NCBI GenBank assembly: GCA_030690545.1
Contig: JAUYGN010000100.1
Location: 1-51,927 of the forward strand
Reading direction: 5' to 3'
DNA length: 51,927 nucleotides
DNA from: Solirubrobacteraceae bacterium
Lineage (GTDB): Bacteria > Actinomycetota > Thermoleophilia > Solirubrobacterales > Solirubrobacteraceae
Part shown: positions 17,086 through 25,274 of the stretch, one piece after another
Numbering within the stretch: position 1 is the stretch's first letter
Layout: each line of letters begins with the position of its first letter
Notes under the pieces: generated by a model
What the model was told of the DNA's origin: nothing
What the model saw: the letters and a program-made list of their open reading frames with translations, nothing else
Database searches by the model: none
Made by a program: the position numbers and the translations under genes

Positions 17086-17345
17086 CGGCCGCGATCCTCG
17101 TCGAGCGACGACAGCACCGAATCGCTCGCCTTCCAGCGGCGCACCGGAGCGAGACGAGCGCTGGACGACGCCTGCGTGATCCACCCTTCCGCGATCCCGT
17201 CGTCGACGCGCGCGCGCCCCGGCAGGGGACCGAGCAGCGCCTTCGGGCGACCACGATCGGTGACGCGCACCAGCTCACCGCGCTCAGCACGGTCGAGGTA
17301 CTCGGAGAGATGTTGCTTGAGGTCCCGAACGCCGACGTCCGTCAT
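17082..17345 (-). CDS. Phd/YefM-type antitoxin paired with VapC
   Basis: The 87-aa protein begins MTDVGVRDLKQHLSEYLDRA, typical of the Phd/YefM DNA-binding fold, followed by GELVRVTDRGRPKALLGPLP. Its variable C-terminal tail (about residues 45-87) should wrap the toxin. The ATG lies 6 nt behind TAGGAT, suggesting a leaderless transcript. A 14-bp perfect palindrome covers the presumed -35 region. Antitoxins of this kind repress their own operon, so that palindrome is the likely operator. Confidence 0.92.
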   Translation of the reverse strand: MTDVGVRDLKQHLSEYLDRAERGELVRVTDRGRPKALLGPLPGRARVDDGIAEGWITQASSSARLAPVRRWKASDSVLSSLDEDRGR

Positions 17346-17351
17346 GTGGAC

Positions 17352-17382
17352 ATCCTAGACCATCGATGTGACCACGTGGTCA
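17352..17382 (-). promoter_or_regulatory. Toxin-antitoxin promoter with palindromic operator
   Basis: On the minus strand TAGGAT (17357-17352) is followed after 6 nt by the antitoxin ATG. The perfect palindrome TGACCACGTGGTCA (17369-17382) covers the expected -35 position. It suits autorepression by the antitoxin-toxin complex. Confidence 0.7.
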
Positions 17383-17387
17383 GACGA

Positions 17388-18482
17388 TCAGCGCGTGGCG
17401 GCCGACGCAGCAGCCTGGATCTTCGCCAGCCACTCGGCGACCGCGTCGTCGTCGAGCAGCTCCGCGGTCAGGCGGGCGGGCAGCTTGAGGAACATGCGCT
17501 GCGCCGGCCAGGTGCGCGGGTTGGGCGCCACGTCGAGCAGGATCACGCGGTGGCCGTCGAGCGCCGGGATGTCGGCGGGCATGCCCTCGTTCCAGATCCA
17601 GGTGTCGCTGTAGGCGAAGTCGCTCGGATCGGGCAGCGTGCCGTCCGGCGTCAGCGCACCGTAGGTGAAGAGGTTCCAGGCGCCGGTCACGTTCTCGTCG
17701 ATCTGCTGCGGCCCGCTGCCGCGCGCGACCGCCACGGCGGCGTTGGAGACGCGCGGCTCGTCGCGCGGGAACTCGTCCATCAGCAACGTGCTGAGCTGGA
17801 AGTTCTCGACGATGCCAGTCATCCGCCCGACGACGCCGATGCCGCTGGACGGCTCGATCGCGACGTAGGGCTCGTCGTCGAGCACGGTCAGCATCGCGCG
17901 CAGCCAGCCGGCCGCCTCGTGGACCTCCTCGATGCGCTCGGCGACCGGCGCGAGCTCGCGCGCCTCGGCGCGGGCAGGCGGATCGACCGACAGCAGCGCG
18001 ATCGCGCCGGGCCAGATCTCGTGCAGCCGCTGCCAGGCCTCGAGCGCCGCCGGCCGCTTGCCGGCCGCCTCGTTGATCGCATGGGCGAGCTGATCGGCGA
18101 GCCACGTGTCGATCGCGTCGTCGTTGAGGTCGAGATCGGCGGCCGGCTCGCCAACCTCGGCGCGAGCTTCGTCGACGAGGCTCGCGCAGGCGGGCAGGGT
18201 CGTCTGCAGCGCGCCGAGCATCGCCGCGCGCGCGGGCTGCGGGTCGTGACCGGACTCGATCATCGCGCCGACGATCCGTGACGTGACGCCGGCCGGCTCG
18301 GGGTCGAGCGCGTTCAGCCCGGAGGCGAGCGTCGCGAGCGCCTCACGCGACTCGGCCGGCGTCGCGCGGCCGATCTGCGCGGCGAAGGCCTCGACGAGGC
18401 GGTCCGCGCGACCATCGGTCCAGGTGTTGCTGCCGAGCGCGTCGAGCAGCTCGCGGGCGGTGGGGACGAGGTCCGAGGGCAC
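17388..18482 (-). CDS. Hypothetical 364-aa protein
   Basis: I do not recognise the family. The start chosen is GTG 18482 (VPSDLVPTARELLDALG), because TACTGT lies 7 nt before it. A longer reading to 18599 would translate the heptamer repeat and look unnatural. The N-terminal half is helical and acidic. The C-terminal half is mixed alpha/beta with Trp-rich stretches (SDTWIWNEGMPADIPALDG, HRVILLDVAPNPRTWPAQRM). No signal peptide, membrane segment or metal motif is apparent, so it is probably cytoplasmic. It stands alone between the TA promoter and the VOC gene. Confidence 0.7.
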   Translation of the reverse strand: MPSDLVPTARELLDALGSNTWTDGRADRLVEAFAAQIGRATPAESREALATLASGLNALDPEPAGVTSRIVGAMIESGHDPQPARAAMLGALQTTLPACASLVDEARAEVGEPAADLDLNDDAIDTWLADQLAHAINEAAGKRPAALEAWQRLHEIWPGAIALLSVDPPARAEARELAPVAERIEEVHEAAGWLRAMLTVLDDEPYVAIEPSSGIGVVGRMTGIVENFQLSTLLMDEFPRDEPRVSNAAVAVARGSGPQQIDENVTGAWNLFTYGALTPDGTLPDPSDFAYSDTWIWNEGMPADIPALDGHRVILLDVAPNPRTWPAQRMFLKLPARLTAELLDDDAVAEWLAKIQAAASAATR

Positions 18483-18519
18483 GGGCGAGACAGTAGTCGG
18501 TCGCCCGCCACCCGTCCCC

Positions 18520-18547
18520 GGGTCGCGGGTCGCGGGTCGCGGGTCGC
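18520..18547. repeat. Four tandem GGGTCGC heptamers
   Basis: Four exact copies of GGGTCGC lie in the divergent gap between the hypothetical gene and the VOC gene. Such a 7-nt run can slip during replication and alter promoter spacing. Confidence 0.8.
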
Positions 18548-18617
18548 GGACAGATACTGGCCTAGATGCCTGGGAGGCTGACGACGATCCCGACCGCACG
18601 ACCTCAGGAGAGATCCC

Positions 18618-18977
18618 ATGATCAGCAAGCTCGACTTCGTCGGCGTCCCGTCACAGGACTGGGAGCGCGCGCGAGCGTTCTACGTCGAGACGCTCGGGCT
18701 GCGCCCCGACGAGCACACGAAGGCGGAGTTCTGGGTCGGCGAGACGTGCTTCGGCATCTGGGAGCCGGCGAGCTTCGGCATGCCGTTCGCGCCGCAGAAG
18801 AACGCCCATCTCGCGCTGCACGTCGACGACATCGCGGCGGCGCGCAGCGAGCTCGAGGACAAGGGCGTCGCGTTCGCCGGCGAGACGATGGACACCGGCG
18901 TCTGCCGGATGGCGTTCTTCTCCGACCCCGACGGCAACGATCTCATGCTGCACAGCCGCTACGCACCGCACGAGTAG
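18618..18977 (+). CDS. VOC (glyoxalase/bleomycin-resistance) family protein
   Basis: The 119-aa single-domain VOC protein shows the paired beta-alpha-beta-beta-beta pattern: KLDFVGVPSQDWERARAFYV and a second half HLALHVDDIAAARSELEDKG, ending FFSDPDGNDLMLHSRY. VOC proteins are metal-dependent enzymes or binding proteins; the substrate cannot be told here. A good ribosome site, AGGAG, ends 7 nt before the ATG. It may be linked to the AraC and second VOC gene that follow on the same strand. Confidence 0.9.
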   Translation: MISKLDFVGVPSQDWERARAFYVETLGLRPDEHTKAEFWVGETCFGIWEPASFGMPFAPQKNAHLALHVDDIAAARSELEDKGVAFAGETMDTGVCRMAFFSDPDGNDLMLHSRYAPHE

Positions 18978-19066
18978 CCCGCCGGCCGGTCCGGCGACCC
19001 ACGCCGGCCGCCGGACCGAGGCGGCCGCTGGAGACCGAGCCGGGCAGCGGAGATACTGGCGTGCGC

Positions 19067-19501
19067 ATGGCCCCAGTCCCGCCCACCCGCCACCTGCTGC
19101 GCGCCAAGGACCTCGCCGACGCTCGCTACTTCGAGCCGATCGGCGTCGACGACATGGCTGCGGCGGCCGGCCTCTCGCGCGCCCACTTCAGCCGCGAGTT
19201 TCGCCGCACCTTCGGCGAGCCGCCGCATGCCTACCTGCTGACCCGCCGCCTCGAGCGCGCGGCGGCGCTGCTGCGCACGACCGACCGCTCCGTCGCCGAG
19301 ATCTGCCTCGCGGTCGGGCTCGTCAGCCAGGGCTCGTTCACGACGAGCTTCACGCGCATGTTCGGCGTCTCGCCGACGGCCTACCGCGCAGCCCACCCGC
19401 CGGCCGCCGACCATGCCCGCGTCCCGACCTGCCTCGTCCGCGCCTACGGCCGCCCGCAACACCGCACGTTTCGAGAAGACGGCGGCTCGGCGCGCGACTA
19501 G
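19067..19501 (+). CDS. AraC-family regulator, DNA-binding domain only
   Basis: The 144-aa protein consists almost entirely of the AraC double helix-turn-helix (IGVDDMAAAAGLSRAHFSRE and VAEICLAVGLVSQGSFTTSF, with the family FGVSPTAYR tail). The start could be ATG 19067 or GTG 19061. No effector domain is present. It sits between two VOC genes and probably regulates one or both. Short AraC proteins paired with VOC proteins are common in actinobacteria. Confidence 0.87.
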   Translation: MAPVPPTRHLLRAKDLADARYFEPIGVDDMAAAAGLSRAHFSREFRRTFGEPPHAYLLTRRLERAAALLRTTDRSVAEICLAVGLVSQGSFTTSFTRMFGVSPTAYRAAHPPAADHARVPTCLVRAYGRPQHRTFREDGGSARD

Positions 19502-19546
19502 CGTCCTGCCATCGGCCCCGACGACACCAGGAGACACGGTTCGACG

Positions 19547-19969
19547 ATGAGGATCGCCAACGCACAGCTGTGGGTTCACGACCAGGACGAGGCGCTCGCC
19601 TTCTACACGGAGAAGCTCGGCATGGAGGTGCGCGCCGACGTGACGATGGCCGAGATGGGCTTCCGCTGGCTGACCGTCGGCCCGGCCGGCCAGGACGACG
19701 TCGCGATCACGCTGATGGCGATCCCCGGCCCGCCGATGATGGACGACGAGACGACCGGCCAGGTGCGGACGCTGATGGCGAAGGGGTTCGCCGGCACGAT
19801 CTTCCTGACGACCGACGACGTCCACGCCTCCTATGACGAGCTCACAGCGCGCGGCGTCGAGTTCGTCGAGCCGCCCGAGGAGCGTCCGTACGGGATCGAC
19901 TCCTCGTTCCGCGACCCCTCCGGCAACCACTTCCGGCTCACGCAGGTCTACGAGCTGGCGAACGCCTGA
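19547..19969 (+). CDS. VOC family protein
   Basis: This 140-aa VOC protein has the N-terminal half IANAQLWVHDQDEALAFYTE and the C-terminal half IFLTTDDVHASYDELTARGV, ending SFRDPSGNHFRLTQVYE. The metal-ligand positions of the fold (a His early, a Glu/His near the end) are plausibly retained, but the substrate is unknown. It lies 45 nt after the AraC regulator on the same strand, suggesting a regulator-VOC module. GlcD-type flavoprotein converges from the right. Confidence 0.9.
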   Translation: MRIANAQLWVHDQDEALAFYTEKLGMEVRADVTMAEMGFRWLTVGPAGQDDVAITLMAIPGPPMMDDETTGQVRTLMAKGFAGTIFLTTDDVHASYDELTARGVEFVEPPEERPYGIDSSFRDPSGNHFRLTQVYELANA

Positions 19970-20004
19970 GCGCCCGCGCGCCGCAGCCCGACCGAGCTCG
20001 CGGC

Positions 20005-21348
20005 TCAGGGCTGCTTCTTGCCGGGGTTGAAGAGCCCCTTCGGATCCAGCGCGACCTTGATCGCCCGCTGCGCGGCGACGGCTGCGGGCGCCCACTGGCG
20101 ACGTAGCTGCCCGGCCTTGAGCAGCCCGATGCCGTGCTCGCCGGTGACCGTCCCGCCGAGCGCCAGCGCGAGCTCGAACAGCTCGCCGGCGGCCGCATCG
20201 GCGCGGGCGCGCTGCGCCGCGTCGCCGGGCTGCAGCAGGAAGGTGGCGTGCAGGTTGCCGTCGCCGGCGTGGCCCCACGAGCAGGCCGGTAGATCGTGGC
20301 GCGCGCCGATCCGCAGCGTCGCGGCGATCGCCTCCCGCAGCCGGTCGACCGGCACCGCGACGTCCTCGGAGCGCTTCGCGCCGCGGACGGCCGCGACCGC
20401 CGAGGAGACGCCGTCGCGCCAGCGCCACAGCGCGCGCGGGCTGCGCGGCTCGAGCATCGCGTCGGCGCCCTCGGCAAGCGCCTCGCGCAGCTCGGCGAGC
20501 ACCCGCTCGGCCTCCGCCGCGCTGCCGTCGGCCTCCGCGACGACGACGAAGCCGCGCAGCGCGCCGTCCGGGAACGCGATGCCGCAGGCGCGCATCGTGG
20601 CCTCGTCGAAGTACTCCAGCGCCGCCGGCTCGACCCCGCTCTCCAGCACGCGCAGCAGCGCGGCGCAGCCCGCCGCGGCGTCGGGATAGGCGACGACGAT
20701 CGGCAGCTGCGCCGCGGGGGCGGGCACGAACCGCAGCCACGCGGCGGTGACGACGCCGAGCGTTCCCTCCGAGCCGGTCAGCAGCGCACGCAGGTCATAG
20801 CCCGCGACGTCCTTGCGCAGCGCCCCGCCGACGCGCACGATCTCCCCCGGCGCCAGCACCGCCTCGATGCCCGTCACCCAGTCGCCGGTCACGCCGTACT
20901 TGAAGGCGTGCGGGCCGCCCGCGTTCGTCGCGATCGTCCCGCCGAGCTGGGACTGCTCGGGCGCGCCGGGGTCGGGCGGGAAGCGCAGCCCGCTCTCGCG
21001 CGCAAGGCGGGCGATCGTGGCGGTCGTCACGCCGGCCTCGGCCTCCATCCGCCACAGCGCGGGCTGAAACGAGCGCACCGCGCGCAGCCGCTCCAGCGAC
21101 AGCGCGATCACGTCCGCATCCGCGTCGACCACCGCCGCCCCGCCCGCGAGGCCGCTGCGTCCCCCGACCGGCACGATCGCGACGCCGTCGGCGTAGCACC
21201 GGGCAACGACCGCGGCCACTTGCGACGCATCCGCGGGACGGACGAGCGTCGCCGCCACGCCGGGCACCGCGACGTCGCCGACGACCTCGCCGGCCAGCAC
21301 GTGGGCGGGCCCGACGATCCGCGCCAGCGCGTCGATCGTTGCGTTCAC
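20005..21348 (-). CDS. FAD-linked oxidase, GlcD/D-lactate dehydrogenase type
   Basis: The 447-aa protein has an N-terminal PCMH-type FAD-binding domain (VPVGGRSGLAGGAA, LGGTIATNAGGPHAFKYGVT, GSEGTLGVVTAAWLRF). The C-terminal FAD-oxidase domain contains CSWGHAGDGNLHATF and GTVTGEHGIGLLKA, hallmarks of glycolate oxidase subunit GlcD and D-lactate or D-2-hydroxyacid dehydrogenases. It should oxidise a 2-hydroxy acid and pass electrons to another acceptor. The GTG start at 21348 diverges from the glycosylase by only 22 nt. No Fe-S GlcF partner is nearby. Confidence 0.92.
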   Translation of the reverse strand: MNATIDALARIVGPAHVLAGEVVGDVAVPGVAATLVRPADASQVAAVVARCYADGVAIVPVGGRSGLAGGAAVVDADADVIALSLERLRAVRSFQPALWRMEAEAGVTTATIARLARESGLRFPPDPGAPEQSQLGGTIATNAGGPHAFKYGVTGDWVTGIEAVLAPGEIVRVGGALRKDVAGYDLRALLTGSEGTLGVVTAAWLRFVPAPAAQLPIVVAYPDAAAGCAALLRVLESGVEPAALEYFDEATMRACGIAFPDGALRGFVVVAEADGSAAEAERVLAELREALAEGADAMLEPRSPRALWRWRDGVSSAVAAVRGAKRSEDVAVPVDRLREAIAATLRIGARHDLPACSWGHAGDGNLHATFLLQPGDAAQRARADAAAGELFELALALGGTVTGEHGIGLLKAGQLRRQWAPAAVAAQRAIKVALDPKGLFNPGKKQP

Positions 21349-21370
21349 GGGTTCTAGATTGAAGGACCGC

Positions 21371-22144
21371 ATGCCAGAAGGCGACACGATCCACCACGCG
21401 GCCCGTCGCATCCGTCCGCTCGTCGAGGGCCGCGTTCCGCAGATCGCGCACCCGAGTCCGCGCCTGCGCGGCGAGCGCTGGCCGGAGAGGCTCGCCGGAC
21501 GCGCGGTCACCGCGGTCGATGCGCACGGCAAGCACCTCTTCGTGCACTTCGACGGCGACCTGGCGATCCACTCGCATCTGCGCATGACGGGCTCCTGGGG
21601 CGCGTACCGCGACGGGCAGCGCTGGCGCCGCGCGCGCGGGCGGGCATGGCTCGTGCTGCGCACCGACGCCGGCGAGGTCGTCCAGTTCGACGGGCCCGTG
21701 CTCGAACTGCTGACCGAGTCGCGCACGCGCTTCGACCGCCGCCTGGCGATGCTCGGCCCCGACATCCTCGCGGCCGAGCTCGACGAGGCCGGCTTCCTGC
21801 GACGGCTGCGCGCCGACGACCCGGCGCGGCCGATCGGCGACGCGCTGCTCGACCAGCGCACGATCGCCGGCATCGGCAACCTCTGGAAGTGCGAGGGCTG
21901 CTTCGCGGCGCGGGTCGACCCGTGGCGCCCGACGGGCCGCGTCAGCGACGCCGAGGCACTGGCGATCGTGCACGGCGCGCGCCCGGGCATGCAGCAGTCC
22001 GCGCGCGACGGGATGCAGGATCGCCACCGCGTCGTCTACGCCGGGGCCGGGCGGCCCTGCCCGCGCTGCGGCGCGCCGGTTCGCAGCGCCGGCCAGGGCG
22101 ACGACAACCGGATCACGTACTGGTGCGCCGGGTGCCAGCGGTGA
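21371..22144 (+). CDS. nei: Fpg/Nei-family DNA glycosylase (Nei-like)
   Basis: The 257-aa enzyme starts MPEGDTIHHAA, where Pro2 and Glu3 are the catalytic pair of the family; MPEGDT is typical of Nei-like endonuclease VIII. The middle has the helix-two-turns-helix (LLDQRTIAGIGNLWKCE). The C-terminus has a Cys4 zinc finger, CPRCGAP...CAGC. It removes oxidised bases and cuts the abasic site. The start must be the ATG at 21371, because the N-terminal Pro is essential. It ends in a GTGA overlap with the next gene. Confidence 0.95.
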   Translation: MPEGDTIHHAARRIRPLVEGRVPQIAHPSPRLRGERWPERLAGRAVTAVDAHGKHLFVHFDGDLAIHSHLRMTGSWGAYRDGQRWRRARGRAWLVLRTDAGEVVQFDGPVLELLTESRTRFDRRLAMLGPDILAAELDEAGFLRRLRADDPARPIGDALLDQRTIAGIGNLWKCEGCFAARVDPWRPTGRVSDAEALAIVHGARPGMQQSARDGMQDRHRVVYAGAGRPCPRCGAPVRSAGQGDDNRITYWCAGCQR

Positions 22145-22866
22145 CGCCCGCGCGACCGCGCACGCAGCACGCGTCGATGCGACGCGTCGGACACAAGGGC
22201 GCCGACCACATCGCGCCGGGCAACACGTTCGACTCGTTCGCCGCCGCGCTCGCGCACGACGTCGACATGATCGAGTTCGACGTCCTGTCAGAGCGCGAGG
22301 ACGGCAGCGGCGAGCTGCTGCTCGCGCACGACTGGGACGACGCGGCCGGCCGGCGCCCGCACACGCTCGACGAGGGACTGGCGCACTTCGCCGAGGCGAC
22401 CTACGACGGCGTCGAGCTGATGCTCGACCTGAAGTGGCGCGGCTACGAGGAGCGCGTCGCCGCAGCGCTGCGCGCGCACGAGCTCGTCGGTCGCGTGCTC
22501 GTCTCGACGACCGAGAACTCCTCGCTCGAGGTCCTGCGCGCCCGCGATCCGCAGATCTCGCTGAGCTGGTCGCTGCCGCGGATGCGGCGCAACCCGCTCG
22601 GCAACCCGATCACCGCGCTGCCCGCCTTCGCCGTCCTGACGTACGTGCGCCGCGCGCTGCCCGGGGTCGCGGCCAACCGCATCCGGCGCGGCGAGATCGA
22701 CGCGCTGACGGCGCACTGGCGGCTCGTCACGCCGCGCCTGGCCGACGCGGTCCGCGCCGCCGGGGGCGAGCTCTACGCCTGGACGGTCGACGACGCCGAG
22801 CGGATCGCCGAGCTCGAGCGGATCGGCGTCACCGGCGTGATCTCCAACGATCCGCGCCTGTTCTAG
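22141..22866 (+). CDS. Glycerophosphodiester phosphodiesterase family protein
   Basis: The 241-aa protein is a GDPD TIM barrel. The motif RRVGHKGADHIAPGNTFDSF carries the first catalytic His, followed by VDMIEFDVLS (metal-binding Glu and Asp) and LLLAHDWDD (second His). VELMLDLKWRG and the C-terminal LYAWTVDDAE complete the family pattern. It hydrolyses glycerophosphodiesters to glycerol-3-phosphate and an alcohol. The GTG start overlaps the glycosylase stop; ATG 22177 is an alternative. There is no signal peptide, so it is probably cytoplasmic. Confidence 0.93.
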   Translation: MTPARPRTQHASMRRVGHKGADHIAPGNTFDSFAAALAHDVDMIEFDVLSEREDGSGELLLAHDWDDAAGRRPHTLDEGLAHFAEATYDGVELMLDLKWRGYEERVAAALRAHELVGRVLVSTTENSSLEVLRARDPQISLSWSLPRMRRNPLGNPITALPAFAVLTYVRRALPGVAANRIRRGEIDALTAHWRLVTPRLADAVRAAGGELYAWTVDDAERIAELERIGVTGVISNDPRLF

Positions 22867-22925
22867 CCGGAGATCGTCCTAGAGGGAAGCTGGCGTTCCG
22901 GCGCGAAGCCGCTCGGGGCCCCGCC

Positions 22926-23438
22926 TCAGCTGTCGGCCGTGATCGTGCACGTCGCCGCCGAGTAGCCGCGCGGATCGTCGCCGGCGCTCGAGCGATGCCC
23001 CTTGCGCGTCGTCGCGTGCGCACGGCGCACGACGACGCCCTTCAGCCGCCACTGGAAGTAGACCCGGCCGCGCAGCAGCACCGGCTGGCCGGCGGCCGGC
23101 TGGATGCGGAACGAGCGGCCGAGCTGGCGCGTCGCTCGTCCCTTGCCGACCGACAGATACCCCGAGTCGCCGCCCGCCGTCACGCGCTTCCAGCGCTCCT
23201 CCGCGCGCGAGTAGTACTGCACGACGAAGCGCATGTAGCGCTCCTGCAGACCACGCCGCGACCCGGGCATCGACGCGCGGACGCCGATCGTGTTCGGCGA
23301 CTTCGCGGTGTCGCAGACGTTGACCGTCGCCCACGGCTCGCGGCCGTCGGAGGGCGCCGAAGCATGCGCTGTCGCGAGCGGCACCACGATCACGACCAAC
23401 AGCGTGATGATCCCGGTGCTACGACGTAGTACTCGCAT
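22926..23438 (-). CDS. Secreted hypothetical protein
   Basis: The 170-aa product starting at 23438 has a clear signal peptide (MRVLRRSTGIITLLVVIVV, cleavage after AHA near residue 26). The mature ~144-aa part has two Cys that could pair (VNVCDTAKS and AATCTITADS) and Trp/Tyr-rich strands (YMRFVVQYYSRAEERWKRVT, VYFQWRLKGVVV). I do not recognise the family; an extracellular beta-sandwich is likely. It diverges from the ECF sigma gene with start codons that touch, so their promoters must overlap. It may belong to that sigma factor's regulon, by position only. Confidence 0.75.
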   Translation of the reverse strand: MRVLRRSTGIITLLVVIVVPLATAHASAPSDGREPWATVNVCDTAKSPNTIGVRASMPGSRRGLQERYMRFVVQYYSRAEERWKRVTAGGDSGYLSVGKGRATRQLGRSFRIQPAAGQPVLLRGRVYFQWRLKGVVVRRAHATTRKGHRSSAGDDPRGYSAATCTITADS

Positions 23439-23967
23439 GAGCGCAGCTCTGATCATGGCACCCAGCAACAACACGTCAACCGAGAGCTTCGATGCGCTGT
23501 ATCGCGAATGTGCGCACGATCTGTACGCCTACGTTCGCACGCTGCTCGGTGACGACGCGAGCGCCGAGGACGTCACCGCGCTCGCGTTCGAGCGCGCCTA
23601 CCGGCGACGCTCGAGCTTCGACGCCGCTCGCGGCAGCCGCCGCGGCTGGCTGTTCGGGATCGCGCGCAACGCGGCGCTCGACGAGCTGCGGCGCCGCAAG
23701 CGCGCGGCGCCGCTCGTCGGCGAGCCGCCCGACGAGACGCTGTCGGCACCCGACGAGGAAGCGGACCTGGCGATCCGCCGCAGCACCGTCCGGACCGCCC
23801 TCGCGGCCCTCGCGCCGCGCGACCGCGAGCTCGTCGCACTGAAGTTCCACGGCGGTCTGACGAACGCCGAGATCGCCGCCGCGCTCGGCACGAGCGAATC
23901 CAACGCCGGAACCCGAGTGCATCGGGCCGTCACGAAGCTGAGGGAGGCATGCAATGCGCCCGCGTAA
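23437..23967 (+). CDS. ECF-type RNA polymerase sigma factor
   Basis: This sigma-70 family protein (176 aa from ATG 23437, or 170 aa from ATG 23455) has region 2 (FDALYRECAHDLYAYVRTLL, EDVTALAFERAYRR, RRGWLFGIARNAALDELRRR). Region 4 follows (LAALAPRDRELVALKFHGGL, NAEIAAALGTSESNAGTRVH). It lacks regions 1 and 3, as ECF factors do. The next gene overlaps it by 14 nt and has the features of a membrane anti-sigma partner. The 23455 start leaves a little room for the divergent gene's start and may be preferred. Confidence 0.9.
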   Translation: MSAALIMAPSNNTSTESFDALYRECAHDLYAYVRTLLGDDASAEDVTALAFERAYRRRSSFDAARGSRRGWLFGIARNAALDELRRRKRAAPLVGEPPDETLSAPDEEADLAIRRSTVRTALAALAPRDRELVALKFHGGLTNAEIAAALGTSESNAGTRVHRAVTKLREACNAPA

Positions 23968-25189
23968 CCCCTTGACCCCGGAGCAGGAGCGCGACCTCGA
24001 GGCGCTCGACCGCGCGCTCGCCGGAGACCCCGTCGAATCCGATCTGCATGAGCTCGAGGAGCTCGTCCGCGAGGTCCGCGCGACGGCGCCCGAGATGTCG
24101 CCGGCGTTCGCCGCACGCTTGGCGGAGGACGTGCGCGAGGGCTTCCCGTCCTCGCCGGAGCGTCCGCCGCTGCGCGGGCGCTCCTGGCCGTGGACGGGCC
24201 GCCGCTGGGTGCTGCTGCCGGTCGCCGGATCGCTCGCCGCGCTGCTCGTCGCGCTCGTCGTCGTGCTCGGCGGCGTCGAACGTCACGATGCCGTGACCGC
24301 CTTCAGCGGCGAGACCTCGGCCCCGATCCCGCGCGAGGAGTCCGCCGCCCCGCCCTCCGGCGCGACCACGGACGACGCGGCGAGCAGCGCCCGCGGAGCG
24401 GGCGACCGCGCGCCGTCGACGGCGTCCCCGTCTCCGACGGCGCGCGACCGGGCGCTGCCGGTGCCGCCGATGCCCAGCCCGTCGCCGATCGCCCCGGGCC
24501 GCGACCGCGACGTCCAGCGCAGCGCCGTGCTCGCCCTGCAGACCCCCGACGACCGCTTCGAGGCGACGGCCGCCGCCGTCAGCAGCACCGTCGCGCGCTT
24601 CGGCGGGATCGTCGCCAGCTCGCAGATCGGCTCGAGCGACGCGAACGGCGGCGAGGCCTCGTTCGACCTGCGGATCCCGACCGAGCGCCTCGACCGCGCG
24701 CTCGCCGCGCTGGCCAAGCTCGGCCACGTCACCGAGCGCAGCCAGAGCCTCGAGGACATCACGGCTCCGGTCGCCTCGGCGCGCGAGCGCCTGTCCGACG
24801 CCCGCGCCGAGCGCCGCGGCCTGCGGCGCGCGCTCGAGCGCGCCACGACGCAGGAGCGGATCGACAGCCTCAGGGCACGCCTGCGCAGCGTCGACAGCCG
24901 GATCTCCAGCGCCGCGAGCGAGCTCGCCGCGCTGCGCCGGAGCGCCGATCTGTCGACCGTGCTCCTGACCGTCCGCGGCGACGGCGAGCGCGGCTCGACG
25001 GGCGCCGGCGGGCACTGGACGCCCGGCGACGCGGCCGGCGACGCGCTGCGCGTGCTCGAGGTGCTGGCCGGCGTCGCGCTCGTCGCGCTGGCGGTCGTCG
25101 TACCGCTCGCGCTCGTCGGGCTCGCGATCGCGCTGGCCGTCGGCTTCGGTCGCCGGCGCCGGCGCGAAGCAGCGCTCGACCCGGGCTGA
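23954..25189 (+). CDS. DUF4349 membrane protein, probable anti-sigma partner
   Basis: The 411-aa protein has a ~75-residue acidic cytoplasmic N-terminus, a membrane segment (about residues 86-106), and a long Ser/Pro/Ala linker. A DUF4349-type domain follows (RSAVLALQTPDDRFEATAAA, GGEASFDLRIPTERLDRALA, GHVTERSQSLEDITAPVASA, with a coiled coil), then a second membrane segment near residue 365. Stop and start overlap the sigma gene by 14 nt. The arrangement suggests a sensor or anti-sigma factor that holds the upstream ECF factor; this is inferred. A strong hairpin follows the gene. Confidence 0.85.
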   Translation: MRPRNPLTPEQERDLEALDRALAGDPVESDLHELEELVREVRATAPEMSPAFAARLAEDVREGFPSSPERPPLRGRSWPWTGRRWVLLPVAGSLAALLVALVVVLGGVERHDAVTAFSGETSAPIPREESAAPPSGATTDDAASSARGAGDRAPSTASPSPTARDRALPVPPMPSPSPIAPGRDRDVQRSAVLALQTPDDRFEATAAAVSSTVARFGGIVASSQIGSSDANGGEASFDLRIPTERLDRALAALAKLGHVTERSQSLEDITAPVASARERLSDARAERRGLRRALERATTQERIDSLRARLRSVDSRISSAASELAALRRSADLSTVLLTVRGDGERGSTGAGGHWTPGDAAGDALRVLEVLAGVALVALAVVVPLALVGLAIALAVGFGRRRRREAALDPG

Positions 25190-25194
25190 CAGCG

Positions 25195-25232
25195 GGCCGG
25201 CTCGCGCGGATCGTCAACCGCGCGAGCCGGCC
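25195..25232 (+). terminator. 15-bp perfect hairpin after the DUF4349 gene
   Basis: A 15-bp arm at 25195-25209 pairs perfectly with 25218-25232 around an 8-nt loop. There is no T tract, but position (6 nt after the stop, before crp) and strength suggest termination. Confidence 0.75.
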
Positions 25233-25274
25233 ACCCGAGCACCGGTACCCGCCCGCTGTGCTATTGCTCACACG

